From contig NZ_JAHSTU010000003.1 of NCBI RefSeq assembly GCF_019145495.1, positions 682,001 through 746,000 of the forward strand: a stretch of DNA of 64,000 nucleotides, given 5' to 3'. Source of the DNA: Pseudomonas azerbaijanoccidentalis. Its GTDB lineage: Bacteria > Pseudomonadota > Gammaproteobacteria > Pseudomonadales > Pseudomonadaceae. Shown here one piece after another: positions 9,257 to 18,313 of this stretch. The number at the start of each line of letters is the position of its first letter. The first letter of the stretch is position 1. Position numbers and translations under genes: made by a program. The notes under the pieces were generated by a model. It was not told where the DNA came from and made no database searches. It was given only the letters and a program-made list of their open reading frames with translations.

Positions 9257-9289
9257 GGAGATGGTCGACAGGCCATCTCCTGATTTTTT
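9257..9289 (+). terminator. Rho-independent terminator after the ADH/ALDH pair
   Basis: The perfect 8-bp stem GGAGATGG/CCATCTCC with an 8-nt loop is followed by TGATTTTTT. It lies 8 bp past the aldehyde dehydrogenase stop codon. Confidence 0.88.
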
Positions 9290-9543
9290 GAAAATTAAAT
9301 AATCCCGGTTTATTTTTATTTATGTATTGATCCATCCTTAATAAGTGGCACTCAGCGGTGAATGCATTTCACAAGTCATTGTCGTCCGGTGCCGGATGAG
9401 TGCGGTGGTATTTACAAAATTCCTGTGCTAGAGCGCTCGCTCTTGTTTTTTAGTCAATATTGTTTTCGTATTCCTGCGGTTTATCTTCGGCGGGTGGTGT
9501 TGGAAAATCTATTCCATCTTAATCACTACCGAGATTGTCCCTT

Positions 9544-9681
9544 ATGACGTACTTCAAAAAAGCCGTTGCCCTGCTGGCTACCCTGACTGCTCTTTCTGCA
9601 TCTTTTTCAGTTCAGGCGGAAGAGTCTGGCGCCTTTGTTGATCGCAATAAAGCACTGAATGAACGCGCTGTCCGAAGTTAA
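9544..9681 (+). CDS. Small secreted peptide (45 aa), function unknown
   Basis: The reading frame ATG 9544 to TAA 9681 encodes MTYFKKAVALLATLTALSAS followed by FSVQA and a short mature part EESGAFVDRNKALNERAVRS. A lysine pair, a hydrophobic core and an AXA-like cleavage site (VQA) make a convincing Sec signal peptide, leaving about 20 residues in the periplasm. It resembles the tiny periplasmic proteins that often neighbour metal or efflux genes in Pseudomonas (PtrA-like), but the mature part is too short to assign. No strong Shine-Dalgarno sequence precedes it. It lies 62 bp upstream of the RND adaptor gene and could share its transcript. Confidence 0.5.
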   Translation: MTYFKKAVALLATLTALSASFSVQAEESGAFVDRNKALNERAVRS

Positions 9682-9743
9682 TTAAGCCTGTTCTAAATAA
9701 ATGAACTGTTGTTTTAGTTTTGCTAACTTCGGAGAGCACAAAA

Positions 9744-10952
9744 GTGAACTTGCATACAACGGGGGAACCGACAGTATCCCCAATCAAATCGAAGGTGATA
9801 AAAGGCGCGGCGTTTTCAGCGCTCAGTCTTGCGCTGATGGCGGCCTTGAGCGGTTGTGGTCCGGATAAAGACAGCAACGTGACCGCTGCCCCGAGCGTGA
9901 CGGTTAGTCAGCCGGTCAAGTCGGTGATCACTGACTGGGACAGTTTTACCGGGCGCTTCGAGGCGACCGATTCGGTGGAGGTTCGCTCGCGGGTGAGCGG
10001 CTATCTGGAGAAAGTCGCGTTTCAGGATGGCGCCATCGTCAAGAAAGGCGACTTGCTGTTCGTGATCGATTCGCGTTCGTTCCAGGCTGCCGTGGTCCAG
10101 GCGCAGGGCAAGCTATCTCAAGTGCGCTCGCAACTGGCACTCGCCGAGCAGGAATTCGCCCGGGCCAATGTGTTGATCGAATCGAAAACCATCGCCCGCA
10201 GTCTCTACGACCAACGCTTGCAGGCGCGTCAGGCCGCGCAAGCCGAAGTCCTCAGTGCCGAGGGGGCGTTGAGCGCAGCCAAGCTGGATCTGGAATTCAC
10301 CCGCATCACCGCGCCCATGAGCGGCCGGATCAGCCGCAAGCTGATCAGTGAAGGCAACCTGGTCAACGGCGGCAACAGCAGCGCCACGTTGCTGACCACC
10401 ATCGTCTCGATTGACCCGATTGATATCTACTTCGATATTGATGAGCAGAGCTACCTCAAATACCGTCGGCAGGCCAATAGCGCGGCCAACCAGAGTCAGG
10501 TGCGGATTGCCTTGCCGGGTGAAGTCGAGCCGAGCATGACCGGGCGCATGGATTTCATCGACAACCGGCTCGACTCGTCCACGGGCACATTGCGCCAGCG
10601 GGCGCGGGTCAGTAATAAAGATCTGCAGCTCAGCCCCGGGCAATTTGGCCGGGTGCAGTTCTCCAGCCAGGCGGCTTACCCGGCACTGTTGCTGCCGGAC
10701 ACCGCGATCAGCGTCGACGCGACTCGCAAAGTTGTCTATGTACTCAACCCGCAGAACAAGGTCGAAATCCGGCCCGTCACCCTCGGTAAACTGCATGACG
10801 GTTTGCGCGAGATCTCCAGCGGTTTGCAGGCGCAGGATCGGGTGATCGTCGATGGTCTGCAACGCGTTCGGTCTGGCGATACCGCGACGGCCCAGGATCG
10901 TGTGTTGGCTCAGGCCGCGAAAACCCCTGAAGCCCAGGGAGCGCCGCTATGA
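9744..10952 (+). CDS. RND efflux periplasmic adaptor (membrane fusion) lipoprotein, MexE-like
   Basis: About 402 residues. The lipoprotein signal ends in the lipobox LSGC (ALMAALSGCGPDKD), so the mature protein is anchored to a membrane and bridges the inner-membrane pump and outer-membrane channel. The barrel-sandwich segment VEVRSRVSGYLEKVAFQDGA and its partner DLEFTRITAPMSGRISRKLI flank the alpha-helical hairpin. The likely start is GTG 9744 with CGGAGAG upstream; a TTG at 9720 has no site. The stop overlaps the permease start by 4 bp. Layout and motifs match MexE/AcrA-type adaptors. Confidence 0.9.
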   Translation: MNLHTTGEPTVSPIKSKVIKGAAFSALSLALMAALSGCGPDKDSNVTAAPSVTVSQPVKSVITDWDSFTGRFEATDSVEVRSRVSGYLEKVAFQDGAIVKKGDLLFVIDSRSFQAAVVQAQGKLSQVRSQLALAEQEFARANVLIESKTIARSLYDQRLQARQAAQAEVLSAEGALSAAKLDLEFTRITAPMSGRISRKLISEGNLVNGGNSSATLLTTIVSIDPIDIYFDIDEQSYLKYRRQANSAANQSQVRIALPGEVEPSMTGRMDFIDNRLDSSTGTLRQRARVSNKDLQLSPGQFGRVQFSSQAAYPALLLPDTAISVDATRKVVYVLNPQNKVEIRPVTLGKLHDGLREISSGLQAQDRVIVDGLQRVRSGDTATAQDRVLAQAAKTPEAQGAPL

Positions 10953-13900
10953 GCCTGGGACGCACATCCATCGAACAACCGGTGCTGGCGATTGTGCTTT
11001 CAATCGTCTTGATGATCATCGGTGGCCTGGCTTATCTAGTGTTGCCGACGTCCGAGTACCCGGACATCGCACCGCCCACCGTGGTGGTGACCGCAACTTA
11101 CCCCGGCGCTTCGGCGCAGACTGTGGCCGAGACGCTGGCGATCCCGATCGAGCAGGAAGTCAACGGCGTTGAAGACATGCTCTACATGTACAGTCAGGCG
11201 ACTTCCGATGGCAGCCTGAACCTGACCGTGACCTTCAAGAGCGGCACTGATGTCGACAAGGCCCAGGTGTTGGTGCAGAACCGTGTGGCGCTGGCCACCC
11301 CGCGCCTGCCGGAACCGGTACAGCGCAGTGGTGTGACGGTGCGCAAGTCATCGCCGACGCAGCTGTCGACGATTTTTATCTCGTCGCCGAAGGGCACCTA
11401 CGATCAGTTGTATGTGTCGAATTTCGCGATCCGTAATGTCGCTGATGTCCTCAAGCGTATCGACGGTGTCGGCGACATCAACCCGCTGGGGGCTCGCGAA
11501 TATTCAATGCGCATCTGGCTCGATCCAGAGCGCGTTGCGGCCTTCAACCTGACACCGGCAGAGATCATCGCCGCCGTGCGTTCGCAAAACACCCAGGTGG
11601 CCGGCGGGGTGATCGCCCAGCCTCCGGTGGCGTCTCAGGCGTTTCAGCCAAACCTGATCTTCGAGGGTCGACTGAAAGAGCCTGCCGACTTCGACAACAT
11701 CGTCCTCAAATCGGGTACTGCCGGACGCCTTGTGCGTCTCAAGGACGTCGCACGCACGGAAATCGCCGGGCTGGCGTACGTCAACAACACCTATTACTTG
11801 CGTAACCCGGCGATCGGCTTGCAAGTGCTGCAACGTCCGGGCGCCAACGCGCTGGCGACGATGAAAGTGGTCGAAGAGACCATGGAGAAAATCGGCAAGG
11901 ACTTCCCCGAAGGCATCGAATACAGCATCGGTTACAACCCGACGGCGTTTATTGCCGACAGTATCGGCGAGCTGGGCAAGACCATCTACGAGGCGGTCAT
12001 CCTCGTGGTGCTGGTGATCATGATCTTTTTGCAAGGCTGGCGACCGTCGATCATTCCGATCCTGGCCATCCCCGTGTCGCTGGTCGGCACCTTCGCGGTC
12101 ATGGCGATGCTCGGTTACTCGATCAACAACCTGACCCTGTTCGGGCTGGTGCTGGCCGTGGGGATCGTGGTCGACAACGCCATTGTGGTGGTGGAGAACG
12201 TCGAGCGACATCTGGCTGATGGCAAGAACCCGCTGGAAGCGACCATCGTGACCATGCAGGAAATCGGCGGCGCGTTGATCGCCATTACCCTGGTGTTGTG
12301 TGCGGTATTTATTCCGACCGCGTTCATTCCGGGTATCTCGGGTGAGTTTTTCCGCCAGTTCGGGATCACGATTGCGGTGGCCACAGCGATCTCGCTGTTC
12401 AATTCGGTCACGCTATCTCCAGCGTTGGCGGCGATGATTCTGCGTCGACATGATCCTGAAGCCCATCAGAAGCCGAAAAAAGGCGTCTTTGGTGTGCTCA
12501 AGCGTGCCGCTGATGGCTTCAACAGCGGCTTCCTAAAACTCTCTTCAGGCTACGCCGGCAGCGTGCGTGGTCTCGTGGCAAAAACTCCGTTGATGCTGGC
12601 GATCTACGCGGTGTTGATTGCCGCGACCGCTTATCTAATGGTGTCGACGCCCAAGGGCTTCATCCCGGTTCAGGATCGTGGCTACCTGGTGGTCATCGTG
12701 CAACTCCCTGACGGTGCCTCTCTGGAGCGGACCAACGAAATCTCTCAGCAGATCGAGGCGATTGCCCTGGATGTGCCGGGTGTGGACCGAGTACCGACGT
12801 TCTCCGGTTTCTCGATGGTGACCGGTACCAGCTCATCGAACTCGGCCGGCCTGGCGCCAGTGTTCCAACCGTGGTCCGTGCGTAAAGTGCATGGGTTGAC
12901 GTCGGACAAGATCGCCGAAGACTTGCGTGAACGTTTGAAAGCGGTCAGCGGTGCAACGGTAATTGTCGCCACGCCACCACCGGTTCAAGGCTTGGGTAGC
13001 ACGGGCGGCTTCTCCATGCGTTTGCAGGATACTGCCGGGCTGGGTACCGAAGCATTGGCCAAAGCAACCGACGACCTGATTGCTGCCGCCAACGCCACTC
13101 AAGGCATGACCGGAGTCTATTCACCGTTCTCGGCCCGGACGCCACAGGTGTTCGTTGAATTGGATCGTGAACGCGCCGAAATGCTGGGCGTGCCAAGCAG
13201 CCAGATCAACCAGGCCATCGAGACGTACTTTGGCTCGTCCTACATCAACGATTTCAACCTCGTGGGACGTACGTATCGGGTGACGGCGCAGGCGGACTTG
13301 CCGTACAGGGTCACGCCAGAGGATCTGTCACGGGTCAAGGTGCGCAACGATGCCGGTCAGATGGTGCCGATTGCCAGCGTGACGCGTCTGCATGAGGCGC
13401 TGGGTGTGGAGCGATTCCCGCGCTACAACCTGTTTCCTACTGCGGAAATCAACGGCGATACATTGCCGGGGCTGGGTTCCGAGTTCGGGATCAAGACGAT
13501 GGAACGTCTAGCTGATGAGACGCTGCCAGCCGGCATCACCTATCAGTGGACTGATCTGAGCTATCAGCAAACCACTGCCGGCAACATGGGCCTCCTGGTC
13601 TTCCCGTTGTGTGTGATTTTTGTCTACCTGGTACTGGCTGCACAGTACGGCAGCTGGAGTCTGCCACTGGCGATTCTGTTGATCGTGCCGATGTGTCTGC
13701 TAGCCGCTGCCGGTGGCGTACGTCTGATGGGGCAGGACATCAATATCCTGACTCAGATCGGTTTTATCGTACTGGTGGGACTGGCGGCGAAGAACGCGAT
13801 TCTGATCGTCGAAGTGGCAAGGCAGCAGGAGAAAGAGGGGCAAGGCATAGTTGATGCGGTCGTCGAGGCGTGTCGTCTGCGATTGCGCCCGATTCTGATG

Positions 13901-14131
13901 ACTTCGCTGGCCTTCGTCCTCGGTGTGTTGCCGTTGGTGATGTCTGAGGGCGCGGGTTCCGAGATGCGTCAGGCAGTCGGTTCGGCGGTGTTCTTCGGGA
14001 TGATCGGCGTCACGCTGTTCGGTCTGCTGTTCACTCCGGTCTTCTATGTGTTGATCCGCCGAATGGCCGGTGGCGAGCGTCAGGCACAGTCTAAAACCAA
14101 CCATTCTGAACAGGGTGAGGCCCATGAATAA
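10949..14131 (+). CDS. RND (HAE1) efflux pump permease, MexF-like, with altered proton-relay motif
   Basis: A 1060-residue inner-membrane pump with the duplicated six-helix plus large periplasmic-loop plan of AcrB/MexF. Family hallmarks include YPGASAQTVAETLAIPIEQE, GVEDMLYMYSQATSDGS, FPLCVIFVYLVLAAQYGSWS and EACRLRLRPILMTSLAF. The TM10 lysine is kept in AAKNAILIVEVA (K948). In TM4 the normal Asp-Asp pair reads VVDNAIVVVENVERH, that is D409 and N410; the codons are GAC AAC at 12173-12178. In AcrB and MexF both are Asp and both are needed for proton coupling, so activity or coupling may differ. It overlaps its neighbours by 4 and 8 bp. Confidence 0.92.
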   Translation: MSLGRTSIEQPVLAIVLSIVLMIIGGLAYLVLPTSEYPDIAPPTVVVTATYPGASAQTVAETLAIPIEQEVNGVEDMLYMYSQATSDGSLNLTVTFKSGTDVDKAQVLVQNRVALATPRLPEPVQRSGVTVRKSSPTQLSTIFISSPKGTYDQLYVSNFAIRNVADVLKRIDGVGDINPLGAREYSMRIWLDPERVAAFNLTPAEIIAAVRSQNTQVAGGVIAQPPVASQAFQPNLIFEGRLKEPADFDNIVLKSGTAGRLVRLKDVARTEIAGLAYVNNTYYLRNPAIGLQVLQRPGANALATMKVVEETMEKIGKDFPEGIEYSIGYNPTAFIADSIGELGKTIYEAVILVVLVIMIFLQGWRPSIIPILAIPVSLVGTFAVMAMLGYSINNLTLFGLVLAVGIVVDNAIVVVENVERHLADGKNPLEATIVTMQEIGGALIAITLVLCAVFIPTAFIPGISGEFFRQFGITIAVATAISLFNSVTLSPALAAMILRRHDPEAHQKPKKGVFGVLKRAADGFNSGFLKLSSGYAGSVRGLVAKTPLMLAIYAVLIAATAYLMVSTPKGFIPVQDRGYLVVIVQLPDGASLERTNEISQQIEAIALDVPGVDRVPTFSGFSMVTGTSSSNSAGLAPVFQPWSVRKVHGLTSDKIAEDLRERLKAVSGATVIVATPPPVQGLGSTGGFSMRLQDTAGLGTEALAKATDDLIAAANATQGMTGVYSPFSARTPQVFVELDRERAEMLGVPSSQINQAIETYFGSSYINDFNLVGRTYRVTAQADLPYRVTPEDLSRVKVRNDAGQMVPIASVTRLHEALGVERFPRYNLFPTAEINGDTLPGLGSEFGIKTMERLADETLPAGITYQWTDLSYQQTTAGNMGLLVFPLCVIFVYLVLAAQYGSWSLPLAILLIVPMCLLAAAGGVRLMGQDINILTQIGFIVLVGLAAKNAILIVEVARQQEKEGQGIVDAVVEACRLRLRPILMTSLAFVLGVLPLVMSEGAGSEMRQAVGSAVFFGMIGVTLFGLLFTPVFYVLIRRMAGGERQAQSKTNHSEQGEAHE

Positions 14132-15509
14132 TTATCTCAGCGTTCCAGGCCTGGTACTTGGGGCCGCGCTACTGAGTGCCTGCGCCTCGCCGGTCATGCC
14201 GCCCAAGAGCGACTTGCCGGCCGACAGTTTCGTCAACGCTCAAACGGCTGTACCCGCCAGCGTGACAGACAATTGGTGGAAGCTTTATCAGGACCCGTTG
14301 CTCGACCGTCTGGTGGAGCGCGCCCTGGGGGAAAACCTTGACCTGCAGATTGCGTTGGCGCGGATCGATGCCGGGCGTGCACTGCGCAACATCGCCGGAG
14401 CTTCCGGCAGCCCTCAGATCGATTTGGGGGCGAGTGTCGCTCGTCAGCGTATCTCGGCGGATCAGGCGGGTTTCACCGACTCGCTGATCACCGAGCCGAC
14501 CTCATTGGGGTTAAGTGCGGCCTGGGAAATCGATCTGTTCGGCCGTATCCGTGAAGGTGTGCGCGCTGCCGACGCCGACCTCAACGCGACAGAGGAAGAG
14601 GCGCGGGGTGTGCGTGTGGCGCTGATCACTGAAGTGGTCCAGGCCTACGCCGAAGCGCGAGGGCTGGAGGAGCGCCTGGCGATCGTCAAGCAAAGTGCGG
14701 CCAGCCAGGCTGAGACCTTGCAGCTGACTGAGCAGCTGTATGCGGCGGGGGACAGTCCTGAAGCGGATTTGCTTCGTGCACGCTCGCAATCCGATTCCAC
14801 CGCCGCCCAAGTGCCAGCGCTGCAGCTGAACTGGCAACGTTCGCTGCATCGCTTGTCAGTGCTGCTCGCCCAGCCGACCGAGACGCTTTATCAGCAGTTC
14901 AAGGAGCGTCCGGCGAACGTCTCGACGGTGTCGTTGCTGGACGCCAGTACGCCTGCGGATCTGTTGCGTCGGCGTCCTGACATTCGCGTCGCCGAAGCAC
15001 GCTTGATTGCGGCCTATGCGCGAGTTGGTGTAGCCAAAGCGGATCTGTTGCCACGATTGAGCCTGTCAGCGGCCCTGGGGTCTTTGATTGATGGTGTTAG
15101 CGCCGCCAATCTGGCCAGTTCGACGTTCTGGCTGGCCGGCTTGAATGCTAGCGTGCCGGTGTTTGACGGCGGACGTCGGCGCAACGTGGTCGATCTTCGG
15201 GATGCCGAGGCGCGGCAGGCGTTGCTGAGTTATCGACGCACCGTGTTGACGGCCGTTTCCGAGGTGGAGTCAGCGCTGGCTGCTGCCCAACGCAATGCCG
15301 AACGTCAGACTTTCCTGGCCAGTGCGGCCAGTCAAGCCAGCTCAGCTGCCGAGCAGATTCAGCGAGCCTGGCAGGCGGGAGAGACTCCGTTCCTTGATGT
15401 TTTACAGGCTCAGCGGGTACAACTGGCGGCGCAGAATGCGCTGTCCCAGGTCAAGACCGCTCAGTGGCAGAATCAAGCGGCGTTGGTGAATGCGCTAGGG
15501 GGTAGGTAA
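14124..15509 (+). CDS. RND efflux outer-membrane channel lipoprotein, OprN/OprM (NodT) family
   Basis: About 461 residues. The signal peptide ends in the lipobox LLSACAS. The body has the TolC-family duplicated pattern, including VTDNWWKLYQDPLLDRLVER near the N-terminus, SAAWEIDLFGRIREGVRAAD, and the second repeat RRRPDIRVAEARLIAAYARVG with ASVPVFDGGRRRN. It forms the trimeric exit duct for the adaptor and permease encoded just upstream. The start is ATG 14124 preceded by GGGTGAGG, overlapping the permease end by 8 bp. No clear terminator follows; the gene runs into the dehydrogenase remnant on the other strand. Confidence 0.93.
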   Translation: MNNYLSVPGLVLGAALLSACASPVMPPKSDLPADSFVNAQTAVPASVTDNWWKLYQDPLLDRLVERALGENLDLQIALARIDAGRALRNIAGASGSPQIDLGASVARQRISADQAGFTDSLITEPTSLGLSAAWEIDLFGRIREGVRAADADLNATEEEARGVRVALITEVVQAYAEARGLEERLAIVKQSAASQAETLQLTEQLYAAGDSPEADLLRARSQSDSTAAQVPALQLNWQRSLHRLSVLLAQPTETLYQQFKERPANVSTVSLLDASTPADLLRRRPDIRVAEARLIAAYARVGVAKADLLPRLSLSAALGSLIDGVSAANLASSTFWLAGLNASVPVFDGGRRRNVVDLRDAEARQALLSYRRTVLTAVSEVESALAAAQRNAERQTFLASAASQASSAAEQIQRAWQAGETPFLDVLQAQRVQLAAQNALSQVKTAQWQNQAALVNALGGR

Positions 15510-15529
15510 CGACAATTGGAGTACGTTGC

Positions 15530-15833
15530 GGGCAAAGCACCCTCCGACAGCGCGGGGCGTGCGCCGAAAATGCCCAAATCGAAGCGAAGTAGACTACCGC
15601 GCCTCGGGCGGCTTTCAGGCCGGGAAGGGCGGCATTGGTAATCCGCAATGCCGCAGTCAGATTGACGTCCATGGCCTGACTAAAGCCTTCCAACTCCAGC
15701 TCGCAATTGTGATCAATAATCTCGGCGGCGTTGACGATGGCGTCGCCCCGCTGGAACTGTACGAAGAAATCATTCGCCGCTTCGTCGTTGGTCACCTCCA
15801 GCTCCTGCTAATGGATACTCTCAGCGCTTTGTC
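15530..15833 (-). pseudogene. Short-chain dehydrogenase remnant (paralogue of 44858-45550)
   Basis: On the minus strand, immediately after the AroE-like stop codon, the translation reads ESIH, stop, QELEVTNDEAANDFF, then IDHNCELELEGFSQAMDVNL and NAALPGLKAARGAVVYFAS. The intact SDR of locus B has VEGIHYQELDVINDEA, IDHNHEWELDGFSRVMDVNL and the same NAALPGLKAARGAV. The stop replaces a Tyr codon. The first 60 or so codons are absent, a frameshift follows the serine motif, and the C-terminal 90 or so codons, including the YxxxK catalytic pair, are missing. It is therefore a decayed copy whose position beside aroE mirrors locus B. Confidence 0.88.
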
Positions 15834-16634
15834 TTAAACGCCACATTGGGAAAACAGAAACTCGGCCAGCAGATCGATCTGGCCGGTGATCATATGCGAA
15901 CCTTTATGGATGAGGCAGCCACGCTCGGCGGCGGCGCTCAGCAGCGGCGTGATGTCCGGGTTCATCACGACTTCGCCGACCACCGTGCCGGGCGCCAGGG
16001 TCTCGACCGGTAGGGGCAGAGGGTCCTGCGCTTTAAGGCCCAAGGCTGTTCCGTTAATCACCAGATCAAAACCGGTCGCGTCGGGAGGGCCAGCATTGAC
16101 CTGCTGATTGGGGAAAATCTGCCGCAGTTCGCGGGCCAGCTCTTCGGCCTTGGCCGAGGTGCGGTTGCTGATTACCAGTTCTTGAATATCTTCGGCGAGC
16201 AACGCATGGGCGATACCGGTCGCCGCGCCACCTGCCCCTAGCAGCAGCACACGCTTGTTATGAAGGGCATGGCCTTGTTTTTTCAGGCCCCCGACAAAGC
16301 CGTTGCCATCGAACATACGACCGCTGAAGCGCCCGTCAGGCAGACGTTTTGCAACGTTGCACACGTTGAGCAGACTCGCTGTGCCTTTGAGTTCATCGCA
16401 CAACTTTGCGACCTCCAGTTTGTGCGGAACAGTGACGATCACTCCCGCCAGGTTTTCGATCCCGCGTAAACCTTCCCATGCGGTGGCCAGGTTGGCGGGC
16501 GAAACTTCCCAGGGCACGAGCACGCCGTCATAGCCAAGGCGTTCCAGCAATGGGTTGAAAAACTCGGGAGTGCGCAGGTGTTTCGCCGGGTAAGTGAGAT
16601 GAACGACGACTCGGGTTTTACCGCTTACAGGCAT
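15834..16634 (-). CDS. AroE-like (shikimate dehydrogenase-family) NAD(P) oxidoreductase, locus A
   Basis: A 266-residue member of the shikimate/quinate dehydrogenase family. It keeps the catalytic Lys in VIVTVPHKLE (K72), the Asp of the MFDGNGF motif (D109), the Rossmann motif LLGAGGAATG (about 132-140) and the late Gln in GSHMITGQIDLLAEF (Q252). The N-terminal motif that holds the shikimate carboxylate in AroE (G-P-I-x-H-S-x-S-P) is replaced by VHLTYPAKHLRTPEF, with no serine pair. It is therefore unlikely to be biosynthetic AroE. Context (GMC oxidoreductase, polyol-type dehydrogenases, sugar importer) suggests a role in catabolism of a polyol or keto-sugar. About 90 percent identical by eye to the gene at 45580-46380. 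Confidence 0.85.
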   Translation of the reverse strand: MPVSGKTRVVVHLTYPAKHLRTPEFFNPLLERLGYDGVLVPWEVSPANLATAWEGLRGIENLAGVIVTVPHKLEVAKLCDELKGTASLLNVCNVAKRLPDGRFSGRMFDGNGFVGGLKKQGHALHNKRVLLLGAGGAATGIAHALLAEDIQELVISNRTSAKAEELARELRQIFPNQQVNAGPPDATGFDLVINGTALGLKAQDPLPLPVETLAPGTVVGEVVMNPDITPLLSAAAERGCLIHKGSHMITGQIDLLAEFLFSQCGV

Positions 16635-16679
16635 TACGAAATTCCTATTTCAATGGTGGATAGCGGCGAGTGGCAAGGG

Positions 16680-18278
16680 CTATAAGCGGGCGGCTGCCAA
16701 CGCGTATCGCCCGAGAATCATGTCCGCGGCTTTTTCACCAATCATTATGGACGGTGCGTTGGTATTGCCGGAGATCAGATTGGGCATGATCGAGGCATCG
16801 ACCACCCGCAGATTGCACAGGCCGCGAACGCGCAACTCAGGGTCTACGACGGCCATCTCGTCGTCACCCATCTTGCACGTGCCCACCGGGTGGTAAACGG
16901 TCTTGGCGCGCTGGCCGATGTAACTCAGCAATGCTTCATCGCTGCGTACGTTCAATCCAGGAAAGACCTCTTCACCGGCGTATTTGCGCATCGCCGGTTG
17001 GGCGAGAATTTCGCGTGAAAGGTTCAAGCCTTTGATCGCTACACGGCGATCTTCTGGATGGGCGAAATAGTGTGGATCAATGCACGGTGGCGTGTCGGTC
17101 TTACTGTCGGTCAGACGGATCTCGCCACGGCTCATGGGGCGCAATACGCAGGTATTGATAGTTGCGCCGGGCTTTTTGATCGTGTCCTGATCGAGGTCGA
17201 AAAACACGATAGGCACGAAATGCATCTGAGCGTTTGGCCGTTCTTGCGCGTTGTCGGTGTTGACGAAAGCACAGGCTTCGGTGACATTCGAACTCACCGG
17301 ACCACTGCCAAACATCAGGTATTGCAGGCCATTCTTGACGGTGTTGAAGGCGTTGTCCTGGCCGTAGTAACCATACTTGCCATGGCAGTAGGCGATGGTG
17401 CCGACTTCCGCATGGTCTTGCAGGTTCTGACCAACGCCGGGTAAGGCATGCAGCAAGGGAATGCCATGGCGTTCAAGTTCCTCGGCCGGACCGATACCGG
17501 AAAGCATCAACAGCTTGGGTGACTGAATAGCGCCAGCGCTGAGAATCACTTCTTTACTGCAACGCGTCTGCACCACCTGGCCTTTGTGTGTGTACTCAAC
17601 CCCCACCGCTTGATTGCCTTCAATCAGGACTCGTTGCACGGTGGCGTCGGTGATGATCGTCAGGCGATCAGACTTTTCAGCCTCGCGCAGATAAGCCACA
17701 GCCGCACTGCAACGGCGATTGTTGCGAGCGGTGATCTGGTTGAAGCCGACGCCGTTCTGGCGTTCACCGTTGAAATCTGCTGTGAAGGGAATACCGGCCT
17801 GCTGCGCAGCACGCACAAATCCGCGAGACAGTTCGCAAACCTGCTTGAGGTCTGAGACACCTAGCGGGCCGCCCGTTGCGTGATAGCGGTTATCGAAGCG
17901 TTCATTGTCTTCGGCGCGTTTGAAGTAAGGCAGTACTTCGCGATAAGACCAACCATTGCAGCCGCTGCTTGCCCAGTCGTCGTAATCCTCTTGCTGGCCG
18001 CGGATATAGATTAACGCATTCACTGAGCTTCCTCCCCCCAGTACCCGACCCTGAGGAAGAATTCGTTTGCGCCCGTCCATGGCGGTTTGTGGTTGAGTTT
18101 CGTGGCGTGAAAGCATTGGGCTGGACAGCAGTCGGGTGAAACCTGCGGGGATGTGGATCAGCGGATGGGTATCTCTCGGCCCGGCTTCAATTAGTAGAAC
18201 CGATGCGCCAGCCTCGATCAATCGGCCGGTCAACGCGCAGCCGGCGGACCCGCCTCCAATGACAACGTAATCGTGCAT
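16680..18278 (-). CDS. GMC-family FAD-dependent oxidoreductase (choline/alcohol dehydrogenase-like)
   Basis: A 532-residue flavoenzyme. It starts MHDYVVIGGGSAGCALTGRL, the FAD-binding dinucleotide fold, and continues with the GMC signatures GRVLGGGSSVNALIYIRGQ and SAGAIQSPKLLMLSGIGP. The C-terminal part holds the catalytic His region KTVYHPVGTCKMG and the second conserved segment RVVDASIMPNLISGNTNAPS. It would oxidise an alcohol to an aldehyde or ketone. The start is ATG 18278 with TGGAGAGA upstream, rather than the longer frame to 18311. The AroE-like gene follows after 45 bp, presumably in one transcript. The divergent GldA-like gene shares the promoter region with operator-like sites. Confidence 0.92.
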   Translation of the reverse strand: MHDYVVIGGGSAGCALTGRLIEAGASVLLIEAGPRDTHPLIHIPAGFTRLLSSPMLSRHETQPQTAMDGRKRILPQGRVLGGGSSVNALIYIRGQQEDYDDWASSGCNGWSYREVLPYFKRAEDNERFDNRYHATGGPLGVSDLKQVCELSRGFVRAAQQAGIPFTADFNGERQNGVGFNQITARNNRRCSAAVAYLREAEKSDRLTIITDATVQRVLIEGNQAVGVEYTHKGQVVQTRCSKEVILSAGAIQSPKLLMLSGIGPAEELERHGIPLLHALPGVGQNLQDHAEVGTIAYCHGKYGYYGQDNAFNTVKNGLQYLMFGSGPVSSNVTEACAFVNTDNAQERPNAQMHFVPIVFFDLDQDTIKKPGATINTCVLRPMSRGEIRLTDSKTDTPPCIDPHYFAHPEDRRVAIKGLNLSREILAQPAMRKYAGEEVFPGLNVRSDEALLSYIGQRAKTVYHPVGTCKMGDDEMAVVDPELRVRGLCNLRVVDASIMPNLISGNTNAPSIMIGEKAADMILGRYALAAARL

Positions 18279-18313
18279 GTATCTCTCCAGACGGTGATTT
18301 CTTGTTTTCATAC

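Noticed and set aside
8193..9335. 380-codon open frame on the minus strand
   Set aside because: It lies wholly antisense to the aldehyde dehydrogenase, has no family motif and no ribosome site; a product of GC-rich codon bias.
11504..12211. 235-codon minus-strand frame inside the RND permease
   Set aside because: Its His/Asp/Arg-rich composition is typical of an antisense shadow, and the pump on the other strand is certain.
10949..14131. Calling the pump mexF outright
   Set aside because: Architecture fits, but the TM4 Asn and lack of a search make an orthologue claim unsafe.
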